Assembly: GCF_032854445.1 (NCBI RefSeq)
Contig: NC_088295.1
Span: forward strand, 94,233,805-94,297,804
DNA length: 64,000 nt
Direction of reading: 5' to 3'
Source of the DNA: Liolophura sinensis
Lineage: Eukaryota; Mollusca; Polyplacophora; Chitonida; Chitonidae
The position numbers were made by a program, and so were the translations under genes. Shown here piece by piece: positions 23,980 through 36,400 of this stretch. The notes beneath the pieces are model-generated. The model made no database searches. It saw only the letters and a list, made by a program, of their open reading frames with translations, and was not told the origin of the DNA. Each line of letters begins with the position of its first letter. The first letter of the stretch is position 1.

Positions 23980-24386
23980 CTTGCCTTCTTCCTCCCCGTC
24001 AGGAGTTCCGGGTTATCATATTTGAAAGGTAAAAAATCTGTATGATTATCCTATCGTTTTTCAATTACCAGGAAATTTTTTATTGTCATTGTTTTTTAAA
24101 ATTTGGAGTATCTCACACTTAATAAGTTTTTTCCAATAAAATTTTTATATTTCCTACACCATCTCTTTTCGTTGTCAAAACCCAGTGCAAACTGCGAAGC
24201 ATGTGCTTATTGTGGAATTCCAGGACGTATTTGAAAGGGCGGCGGTCAAATCTGCTTGCTTTGATGGCTCACGTCCATTAGTTTGGAGAAGAAGAAAGCG
24301 GAATATCGGTTCTTTGTTTGCATATACTCGGCTTGATTAGTTTCCGTGGTTTGCCGGAGAATAATTGAGAGATTTTATTATTCAAA
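23980..24386. promoter_or_regulatory. Divergent DEDD/POU2F promoter region
   Basis: Only 407 bp separate the two start codons. Both ATGs lie in YY1-like words: AAGATGGCG at the DEDD start (minus strand) and AAAATGGCGG at the POU2F start. On the DEDD strand an ETS-like CCGGAA occurs near 24007-24012. No TATA box at a fitting position is evident. This looks like a TATA-less bidirectional promoter; activity is inference. Confidence 0.6.
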
Positions 24387-24426
24387 ATGGCGGAGACTTC
24401 ATCGCGGTCTCCGAATGAAAAGCAAG
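24387..24426 (+). CDS. POU2F: POU2F candidate exon 1 (start codon)
   Basis: ATG in TTCAAAATGGCGGAG reads [13 protein letters not shown] then donor G|GTAATA at 24427. The one-base phase fits exon 2 (split Ala codon). The exon is tiny, so the call rests on phase, the promoter context and the absence of another candidate before 39767. Confidence 0.6.
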
Positions 24427-27400
24427 GTAATAATAGAGATTTTTACATATTCATATTTTACTTTTAGCATAATATATGTGTGTATTGTTGTTTATCGGAG
24501 AGCACTAATGACTTTAGTGAAAGAAAGAAACTTGTCAATTAGGGTTTCTGTCGAAATGTCCCCCATACCCATCGGATGTGACTGTGTGGTGCACTGAAGA
24601 CGGCACTAGTCAAATTCCACATCGAGAAACTGAAAAACGCGCTAAACATGATACTTACATACAGCAAGGCCAGCGCACCCATTACAGTCCGTTGTCAACT
24701 ACAAGCCACATTCCCACATGATTATCTTTCTGACAGCACTTAATACGTTATCAACATAAATGTAATTATATACCACAATATCTTCGATAGCAAGGGAAGC
24801 GAATATTTCTTTTGATTTGAACTAAACCTCAGCAAGATCATGTTTATGCAGTGGCTGAGTGAAAACTGATGCATATTAATACATGTAGTGTGTTGGCGTG
24901 TAGATATATTTACAACCTTCTGACCAACAAACATACCAAGCCTTAGTGTTGATTGAACATAGTGTTGTCTTCACATTTTATATTTTAATGGGAAATTAGT
25001 GAATTTGGGGCTGAAAAACTGCTAAACAAAATGTTTCTTCATGATTTTATTTTATAACACTCACTTATCAGTGTTAATTCTACAAGTGCCATTTAACATA
25101 TACATGCACAGAAAGTCTACTGAATAAGAAGTACACCAAGTCAGTTGAAATATAATTAAGAATAAGGGAAAACACAGAGTCATTTGGCAATAAATGGAAA
25201 AGGAAGTGTCAAGTTCCTTTTGGAAATAATGACAGTACAGGACGTATATGGTTGTAGATATTTATGGTTTACCGGATGCATGATACATTTTATATTATAC
25301 CTGTACCATGCAGTTAGTTGTCATGTTGCTGTATCTTTCACTGATGGGATTATTAGGCTGCTTAAGTCATGCTAAAAGTGTACATATATGTCTGTATTTG
25401 TTATTTGATATGGTTTGCTTTGCTCTATGTTGGGTTCAAGTCTGTTTCAGCAAAATGCATAAATTCCAATTCACAAGATAAATTGCTTGCTTCTTCACTA
25501 AGTCTAACCAACTGCATTCCATGGGTCAAGTAACTAAGTTGGTAGATTCATTGTTAATTCAGAAGTAATTGTGGTTAGGCATAATAATAACATTACAGGA
25601 AACAAATGTAGGCCTCCCCCCCACCCCAACACACACACTCCCCTTCCACCTCCCCTCCCTCCCTCTCAACTCCCTTCCCAAAGAAAGCATACTTAGACCC
25701 AGTGAAATAAATTCTTGGTTTCATAGTCTGAAAAAGGCTTTTGGGTTTTATTTGCCAAAAAATTGTATTCATCTACCTTGGTACTGGTACTCATTCAATA
25801 CCGAGGTCCTTGGACAGGTTTACAATTTAGAACAGATGCATTCCTCTCCGGCTGTATGTGGGAAGGTCTTGCAGCAACCCGTAGATGGCAAATTTTAGTG
25901 AAATATTCTTGAGTACAGCATAAAATACCAATCAAATAAATAAATAAAAAGCACAGATGCAAGTGTTCAGACTTGATTGATCCACATTTATTCTGTGCAA
26001 GTGATATAACTGCAAGAAATGGGGATAAATCTGCGATTGACTGTCCTGACAAACTTTGTTTTCCTGTACAGACATATCAGTGCGAAAGCAACGACAATCC
26101 ATCATTTTGATTTAAGGTGATGTGAGTTTTGGTCAGGGACATAATCGTATAGTCAGGGAAGGAAAATGTGCATTACTTACTTCATGTGGACTGAACATAG
26201 TATACTGTATGTTGTCAGAGGTCCCCAGTATTGTCATGTGGACTGGACTTAGTCCGTGCCACTGTATGTTGTCAGAAGTCTCCATTATTGTCATGTGGAG
26301 TAGACTTAGTCCGTGCCACTGTATGTTATCAGAGGTCTTGTTTATAGTCATGTGGACTGAACTTAGTCTGTGCCACTGTATGTTATCAGAGGTCTTGTTT
26401 ATAGTCATGTGGACTGAACTTAGTCTGTGCTACTGTATGTTGTCAGAGGTCCCCAGTATTGTCATGTGGACTGGACTTAGTCCGTGCCACTGTATGTTGT
26501 CAGAAGTCTCCAGTATGGTCACGTGGACTGGACTTAGGCTGTGCTATTGTATGTCGTCAGAGGTCTCCAGTATAGTCATGTGGACTGGCCTTAGTCTGTA
26601 CCACTGTATGTCGTCAGAGGTGTTACTGATGGTCATGTTGACTGGACTTAGCTGTTGCCACTGTATATTGTCAGAGGTCTCCAGTATAGTCATGTGGAAT
26701 GGACTTAGCCTGTACTGTATGTTTTCATAGATCTCCAGTATTGTCATGTGGACTGGCCTTCTCTGTGCCACTGTATGTTGTCAGAGGTCTCCAGTATTGT
26801 CATGTGGACTGGACTTAGCCTGTGCTACTTTATGTTGTCGGAGATCTCCAGTATTGTCATGTGGACTGGACTTAGCCTGTACTACTGTGTGTTTTTAGAG
26901 GTCTCCAGTGTGGTCATGTGGACTGGCCTTAGTCTGTGAAACTGTATGTCGTCAGAGGTGTTACTGATGGTCATGTTGACTGGACTTAGCCTGTACTACT
27001 GTATGTTTTCAGAGGTCTCCAGTATTGTCATGTGGAATGGACTTAGCCTGTACTACTGTATGTTGTCAGGGGTCTCCAGCATAGTTATGTGGACTGGGCT
27101 TAGTTCATGCCACTGTATGTTGTCAGAGATCTTGTTTATGGTCATGTGAACTAGACTTAGTTGATGCACTGTATGTTGTCACAGATCTTGGTTATGGTGA
27201 TGTGGACTCTACTTAATGTGTGCCACTGTATGGTGTCAAAGGTCTTATTGATGGTCATGTTGACTGGACTTAGTCCATGCCACTGTATGTTGTCAGAGAT
27301 CTTGTTTATGGTCATGTGAACTAGACTTAGTCTGTGTCACTGTATGTTGTCAGAGATCTTATTGATGGTCATATTGGCTGGACTTAGCCCATGCCACTGT

Positions 27401-30400
27401 ATGTTGTCAGAGATCTTGTTTATGGTCATGGGGACTAGACTTAGTTAATTCCACTGTATGTTGTCAGGGATATTGTTTATGGTCATATTGACTGGACTTA
27501 GTCCGTGCCACTGTATCTTGTCAGAGATCTTGTTTATGGTCATGTGGACTAGATTTAGTTAATGCCACTGTATGTTGTCAGGGATCTTGTTTATGGTCAT
27601 ATTGACTGGACTTAGTCTGTGCCACTGTATCTTGTCAGAGATCTTGTTTATGGTCATGTGGACTAGACTTAGTTAATGCCACTGTATGTTGTCAGAGATC
27701 ATATTGATGGTCATATTGACTGGACTTAGTCCGTGCCACTGTATCTTGTCAGAGATCTTGTTTATGGTCATGTGGACTAGATTTAGTTAATGCCACTGTA
27801 TGTTGTCAGGGATCTTGTTTATGGTCATATTGACTGGACTTAGTCTGTGCCACTGTATCTTGTCAGAGATCTTGTTTATGGTCATGTGGACTAGACTTAG
27901 TTAATGCCACTGTATGTTGTCAGAGATCATATTGATGGTCATATTGACTGGACTTAGTCCGTGCCACTGTATGCTGTCCGAGATCTTATTGATGGTGATG
28001 TGGACTGGACTTAGTGTGTGCCACTGTATGTTGTCAGAGGTCTCCAGTATGGCCATGTGATTGAAAATATCACTAGGAGATGATTGTCATTGTTGTACAT
28101 ATTGCTAAAAGAAATTCTAAATTTTTGAGATGGTTCAGCTAAATCCATTTAAAAATGAGTTGCATTTGACTCCAAACCTCAGTAAATCCATAGGCCTATA
28201 TTTTCCAAAAAATGTCAGTTAGGAGAATGATTAGAAGGTGAAATCCGTCACTAGTCTAAACTGTCCGCCCGACAAGATAACTTGTAAGTGAGGCAGCACA
28301 GGGATTCTCATAATACCTAGTTGGCTAGTGTGAACAATGTGACAGATTGAAAGTGAATTTTAAGTCTAGTAAACCATATGCGATCTTTCTTTCTTTTAAT
28401 AATCAAATATATGATAAAGTACTCGTAATTCCTAATGATGTGTATGGCAGAATTAAAGTTACATAGTAGGCTGTAAAATTGTAACACAGTGCCGTGTCTC
28501 ACATTTCAAGTTCACTCAGCACCTCCTGTTGTTTAACCCTACAAGCCGAAGGGGAGGTAACCCTGTCAAAAAAGTGAATCTTCAGCCATGTTTATAAATA
28601 CATGTGCATGTATAGCAACTTGAGTGAGTGGATGATCAATGGGAAACCCTGGATAAAACTGAACATTCGAATGTCCACTCAAACTTTTTGTAAATGACAT
28701 TTGAAATAGCAGCAGAATTTTGTCTCTTTAATAAATTTTTTCTTTTCTTTACTAAAGCTTCGTGTACATTTGCATGTGTTTGAAGGCGTATAAAAGAACA
28801 AAATTGGTAACCGCTTTGTGTGAGATTAGAGTTGTCAAAGACATCAGTTAGAAGCATACATGTGTTAGTGATCTGTTTAGCAGGGTGCATTTGCAAGTGT
28901 CACAGATAATAATGCATTAGCTTCACTTTTGTTTTTGAATCAAAAAATCACGCATAAAAACCAACCCAACTGCATAGTCAGGAAATCCATGCGCATGTCT
29001 GTTGAATTGCATGCTATATAAGACGAGAAAAGGAGGTAAGTGTTCAATGTTTTGGGAAAGACGAGGAGAAAAGTTTTGCAAAAAATTTAAATCAAAAAAC
29101 ACAAGCCTTGGTTTGAACTGGCGTGTACATGTATATTTCCTTTTTACATCGTATATTAAGAGATCCCAGAGAAAAAGCAATTTTCTATCAGAAGGTGAGT
29201 GACTTGGGACTCCTTGCATTTTATTTCATAAATTTTTAGCTGGTGATGTAAGTCTTTCTAGGGATTTATCTTTACACTACTACCAAACTGAAACATCTCC
29301 CATTTGTACCTTTTGTCCTCATAGTTAATAAAGCTGTGAGTTAGTGTCTTTGTGCATCAAACTGCTTATCTTCAAGCTGGTCCACTGTCAGTTTTAACAC
29401 AGGGATGACAGGGTTGAAAGCGCTGCCTAGCACACAGTAATTTTCCAATTTTAATTTGACACACATATATAACCGCTTAAAGCATTACAACATTGTCTGA
29501 AAATTCTCAGCAAATGAGCTCTATGACTGGATGGGATTCTGCTATATTACAGTATGTACAAAAAGTCTGTCACAAAATGTTTCCTCTAAATTCTCCTTTT
29601 CTTGTTAGTATTGTATTAAATTTTCTTTTTGAGACTTAATGATGCATCATTTAAACATGCCTATATGTAAAAGTGTGGTTGTGGTGGGGCAGTGCCACAC
29701 TCGAAATGATGACTCCAAAAAATTAGAGAAGGATTTGAGGCGTTTTACTGAATTATGAGATTTGCGAATACATGCATATATATGAGTGCATGAAATTTTA
29801 GGGGTTTGAACAAATAAACATTCGCTGATTTTCACTCGTGTATGCATGTATTTGTATGGCGCCTAACAGGTTTTCTGTCCAGCTACATGTATATACAGTG
29901 TACTTTGTTGATAATTTCTTATCTGACACACATGTAGACCAGACCACCTTTTTTGTGAAAGCATGTCCTACATAGGTTGACATGCAGATTATGTTACATG
30001 GATGTACTGTACACCTTCCCATTTATATAGAATACATTAGTGCATAGTAATGTTATTACTGACAGAAGAGTGACAGCTGAGCGGTTACCATGTACATATT
30101 CACACTAATATGGGTGGGGGATCAGGTTCTAATGGCCCGTGGTTTCTGAAGATACACTGCAGTATTATCACTTAAAGCCACCCTTGGGGAAGGTAGTTTT
30201 GAAACCAGTAGTCTTCTAGCTTTCAGGCTATGTATACATGTGTACATATCAGTAACAATTCCTTCCATATTTTGTGTCACAAACCCATAGTAACAGGACA
30301 GAGACACTATTTTATTGACGTCTCATTGTAATGGCATCAAATTAAAGGCTAACCAACGTTACAGAATGAATGGCTACATAAGCAAATATATGATTTGCAA

Positions 30401-33400
30401 AATACTGAGATGTAAAAATGAACACCATTATCTCTGGATGTTATCAATGCTAATTTTTCTTGTTTGCAAATCTGTTAAGTAATCTTTAGCCAGTTGGCAA
30501 ATTATGTGCCATTGACTTTGGTGAGGAGAGCAACATATTTTCACCTTGTGATATAGGCAGTGTGAATAACACCATTTAGGCATCCATTTGTAACAACATC
30601 AACAATATAAGTTGTTCACACGTTGAGAAGGGTATATGGGAATTTAAACCCTGGGTTTAAATCCAAATATATCATGAAAGATGATGTCATTCAGCACAGT
30701 AATTCAGCTGTGCAGGGTATATATTATATATACTCCTTGTGGGCGTGGTCTGCAGCTCTGTAAGTGTATGTCAACATTTTAACTGGTCTGTCCAGGAAAT
30801 GGCAATAGAGAATCCCGCATGATGTAGGGACAAAAAATTTTGCATTGGCCTAAGAGAAAGTGAGCAGCTTTATTTTTGGGGTTTTACATGTACATAAACA
30901 TGACAAGGCTAACAACCTAATCTGTTTTGCTCTCCATGGGTTTTCGAGATGATGTTCAAAATACTTTTTACAAAGGGTTTAGCCAAGGTAGTTAAAATTT
31001 CTGCCACTGGTTGTAGATGAGGTGAAGAATTTAATGTTTTAGACAGTTTTTTTTACATGATGTGAAGAACATGATTTTGTCGTGGAAAAAATGTAAGTGA
31101 ACACAATAATTTTTACCATGAGTTTGTTGTACATGTACCACCAGGAAGATAACACTGCGTATGAAATATTTCAGATAACTGGGCAAGAACTTGATGTTCA
31201 ATGTGAGCAACATCTGACGTCCCACTACATGTACATGTGGTATCATGGAGCGTCCTTGGTTTTTCATTCATTCCAGACATCAGTGCATCTTTCAGAAAAA
31301 GGCTGTGATTTAATGGATGAAGTTGTCATCGAATTATTGCTGCATCAGTGTAGACACTGGTCAGGACGACAAGCCTGACTTATGTGACTGTTTCACTTAC
31401 TGATTATAACCAAGTTTATATGCTGCCTCCTGAACAGAAGGTGTGAAGGCTAGGCCAAGTTTGAACATGTCCAGTGTTCCTGGGCTCCTAATACATGTAC
31501 ATGTATACCATTATTACAATGCTGCCTCAGTAAAAGATGCTGCATCAGTAAAAGATGCTGCAGGTGTTTCTGCATGTTGTACTTCTTACTGCGCGTAAAT
31601 GCCATATATGGTGGCTGCAGTGGCCTCTCCTGTGTGACTGTATGTACTCCACAGAAGAAAATAAAAAAGCAATGACAGTAATACAGTAGTATTGAATTTA
31701 TGTGTTTCTAATGTAGAAATCAATTCAAATACTTAAAATCCACCTGTCAGTATGAAAAACTAGTAACGGGTTCTTGCTTTGATGAGGTGACTTGTGTGCT
31801 TGAAGTTGTTTTACAGAGTTTTGTTTGGTTCCAGTATTTAAAGCTTTAGCTCTGGCCTATCTGCCCTGACAATGTCTGGTTTAGAGATATGGCTGCACTT
31901 CACTATTTACACAACACAACAGTATCGTTGTGTGTTTATTGTACCACAGCAATTGTATAAAGAGGTAGATCATGTGTTGTCAGTTTATGTTGAATTAGTA
32001 TGTTGTGTGGTGGAGTTCTGCTGGGGTAATCTGATACCCTGTTGGTCATGCTGTTTGGTTTTTATCTGGCGGTGTTTGTTCTCAGAACAAAGACATTCCA
32101 GCAGACTGGTTTTGGCTGTTGTAGTTAGCTGCCAGAGTTTGGACAGCTTAGATTGTTACACTTGCACATTGGTAAGCTTTTCTGGGCTGGTTTGAAACCT
32201 TTCATTTTCCTTGTTCACTCGGCCAGATCTGCATTGATTACTTTATGAAAATGATTCAATAAGAACATTTTCAGTGTGTACTGGGTCAGGATTTCAATCT
32301 GCTGGTGCCATACATATTTATGAAGGCTGATTAGCATCTCTGCTGCCAGGTTAGCCTATTTATGAGGCGACATGGCGTTTCTGTTGAGGCACAGATCAGT
32401 CAATTCTTATGCATGAGCACGGGCAGGCAAATTCAAGGTTGGAGGGGTCTGCCTGCATATGTAAACAGGGATCAATTTAAACGAAATTCCCCTTCCAGCT
32501 GTGTTGAATAGTGATGAGTAGACTTGCTACCAGAATCCCCTAAAAACTAACCGCCCACCTTCTGCAATGTTGCATTGTAACTTGGATATCTGTCCCTTAC
32601 CACATCAAATGCTTTTCTGTGAGTGATAACACAGACTGCATCCTCCATTCCATGCGTTTGTATTAGCTTTTGATGAAGTCTTTTTTTACTTACCCTAATT
32701 CATTTTCTACCCATAATGAACGGACAATTGCTTTTTTTATGCTGTTATCTTTTTTAATGAGTGCCCATACCCAGGCATGGGTTACAGGTTGTATGTTATG
32801 CAATGTGAATGGAGGGGACTATTACATGTACATCATGGCAACATTCTGGAAAGAAAAAGATATTGGATGTACAGGTTTTATGTCAAGTGTTACATTGTAT
32901 TACACAAATACTGAGTACAATAACAAGATTTGTGTAACACAACCTAAGTCCTGTTGCTGCAGCCTTACACTGTGTGGAAAGCTTGGAAAGGTGAAAGATT
33001 TTGCATTTTATCTTTGATCTGACTCAAATATGTAGATTGCTAAATTTATTGCAGAAAATCAGATTGATACTTTCCAGTGTTTGACTTTGTTTGACAAGTA
33101 TATTTTTGAGAATTAGCCAACCTGGTTTCGAAAGAAGTGATGAAATAATCCACTTGGATTCCTGTGCTTTATCTCTAGTCGACCGTGTATTCATGTACAT
33201 ACAGATCTTAAAAGTTATGCAGTTTTTTGCTTGTACATGCAGATAGAAATATGTTTGTAGTGCTTTAAGTTCTCTGAAGCCAAGTTTTTTGTGTTAAGGG
33301 TTCAATCCTTCCTATTGGCATTTTGTCTTAGCCTGGCAGAGATTATCTCATTAATTCCCAAAGGTGTGATAAACTAATCTGATCCCAATAATCACTAGTA

Positions 33401-36400
33401 CTCAGCCACAGCCTTATTATTCATTAGCCTTATCACAACTCCAACGAAATGAATACTTGCAATCAATTATGTGTAAATACACTGGCTCTCATGCTTTTTG
33501 TCGCTCTTTGGCCACAGTTGACAGTAGTAAGAAAAAAAAAATGATTTTAAATTCTTCCCTTCTCATTTACTAAGGCTTAGGTAATTTTTGAGCAGAAAAT
33601 CATTTTATTTGGAGATCTACAACTTGCCTGTCGTGCTTGTCTGGAGATTTGCATTAATTGATTAACTTAGGGAGGGTTGAACGGTCACCAGAATACAGAG
33701 TAGGTTGTCCTGAACTGGCCAGACCCTCCAAATAACCTCTGAAATGTCTCTCTCTGCCCTTCCTCATTTGAGTGAAAAGGATTTATTGTGGCTGTCTTTG
33801 AGCCTCGCAGTAGGGAATCGGGGAACAGTAAACCCAAAGACGCTGGTGTTTGTGTCATCTTTTCGTTGCTTGTAGACATCTGACCAGGCGAACTGGTGCA
33901 CCCCGTAGGAGCCCCTTGGTTAGGTGGACCACATTTGAATGTCATAAATATGCATTCCCACAGCCTGCTAGTGATGGCCAATTACTTTGACAGAGCTGGG
34001 ATAATGTTGTGTCCAGTTATGAAATCAGGCCCGCAGCTTTGCCAGCCTACATGTGGGCACTTTTGAGATACATTTGTCCCAGAGAAAAATTTACCAACCG
34101 TGGAAGATTTTGAAATGATTTTTTGGATATCTTCTGTCTGATTTCTAATTCAGCATAGAAACTGTCAGAAACACTTGTCAAGAAAATGTGGCTCTTTCTT
34201 CGTGTGATTTGGCAAGTTTGCATGTTGGAAGAGGTACATCAGTGTTTTGTGGATGAGAATTTGAAGATGAAGAAAGTTTTAGTTTGTGATTTCAATGAGT
34301 AAGTGGTTTACTACACATGTGTTAACGGAGCTCGCCTGCTACGAGCATGTACTGGTACAATCACAGACAATTGGCCAGGATGGGAAGTCCTTATCACCAT
34401 AGGAATAAGCGCAAGGAAACCAGGCCAAAGAGGAAAGGTAAAGGGATGAAAGAGACAATCAGTGGGGTGATACGTGGATTTCTTTAAATTGTTCTTAACG
34501 CAAAAAATAGTGAGTACACATGTACTCTAAACTATCATACACAAGGCAGTTGCTAACTATGCTGTAGAAAAGTCAGAAAGCGAGTGTCCTTCCTCAAAGA
34601 CTTCACAGTGTATATTTTGTGTGTAGAGGACGTCCATAATTGTTGTGTGAAAAGAAAATCCACATTTTGTGTGTGTAAAGAAACTGTGTACTTGCATTTG
34701 AAGAAAATCTGTATTGTGTGTGAACAAAGTTTATAATGTGTGTGAAAGTCTGTTTTGTATGTGAAGCCATTCTGTATTTTGTGTATGTGAAATCCTATAT
34801 ATTTTGTGTAAAATAAGTCCATATCTTGTGTGTGATGAAAGTCTGTATTTTGTGTGCAAAAAGGTATTGTGTATGAAGAAAGTCTGTACTTTGAAGCAGA
34901 CCTGCATTTGTAATGTGGCTGATGACAGTGGGTGCCTTGTGAAAGCAGGTCCAGATGAAGTATTTGTTTGGCCATGTATAACAGTACCACTGACAGTAGA
35001 AAGATGCAAAGTATAATCTCATTACACACACTTTCATATTAATGTAAATTTTTCATCAGTTTGTGGATCAGACACTTATTCTTTGTCAGTCCTAAGTTTA
35101 GCAAGATCAGCTTAAATTGATGTGGACGGGCTAAAGCCCTTTTTTGGTGCTGTGGAACTGGAAAGGCGGTCAGAAAACTGCCTTGACAGTGTAGATGTAC
35201 AATATGGCAATAATTCACTCATTCTATACACATGTATTATGGGGTAAACATTCCATGTAATGTCAGGCCATGTACCAGGAGTATGGTGGACAGCATGGGT
35301 ATGGGGATAAAATTCAGGCATTATTCATGCAGTTGGTTAGATGACATTTGTAATGATCATATTGCAGTCATAATATGGGTACATGTACACTAATGTGAAG
35401 CACAGTCTATTTTGTACATGTACATGTAGTTAGTACACTGTTGTACATGTACATGCAATAACACAGACAGTTGAAAAGTAGGGGTATGGTATACCTCACT
35501 TTACATGTACTTGCAATAACACAGACAGTTGAATAGTAGGCCTTTGGTATACCTCACTTTACATGTACATGCAATAACACAGACAGTTGAATAGTAGGCG
35601 TTTGGTATACCTCACTTGAAATGTACATGCAATAACACAGACAGCTGAATAGTAGACGTATGGTATACCTCACTTTACATGTACTTGCAATAACACAGAC
35701 AGTTGAATAGTAGGGGTTTGGTATACCTCACTTTACATGTACATGCAATAACACAGACAGTTGAATAGTAGGCATTTGGTATAAATCACTTCATATGTAC
35801 ATGCAATAACACAGACAGTTGAATGGTAGGCGTATGGTATACCTCACTTTACATGTACTTGCAATAACACAGACAGTTGAATAGTAGGGGTATGGTATAC
35901 CTCACTTTACATGTACTTGCAATAACACAGACAGTTGAATGAATAGTAGGCCTTTGGTATACCTCACTTTACATATACATGCAATAACACAGACAGTTGA
36001 ATAGTAGGCCTTTGGTATACCAAACTTTACATGTACATGCAATAACACAGACAGTTGAATGGTAGGCGTTTGGTATACCTCACTTTACATGTACATGCAA
36101 TAAGACAGACAGTTGAATAGTAGGCATTTGGTATACCTCACTTTACATGTACATGCAATAACACAGACAGTTGAATAGTATGCGTATGGTATACCTCTAC
36201 ATGCAATAACACAGACAGTTGAATAGTAGGCGTTTGGTATACCTCACCTTATATATATACATGCAATAAGACAGACAGCTGAATAGTAGGCATATGGTAT
36301 ACCTCACTTTACATGTACATGCAATAACACAGACAGTTGAATAGTTGTCTTTTTGTATACCTCACTTTACATGTACATGCAATAACACAGACAGTTAAGG

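Noticed and set aside
26122-26771. 202-codon plus ORF with [18 protein letters not shown] repeats
   Set aside because: 57-bp minisatellite in the POU2F intron.
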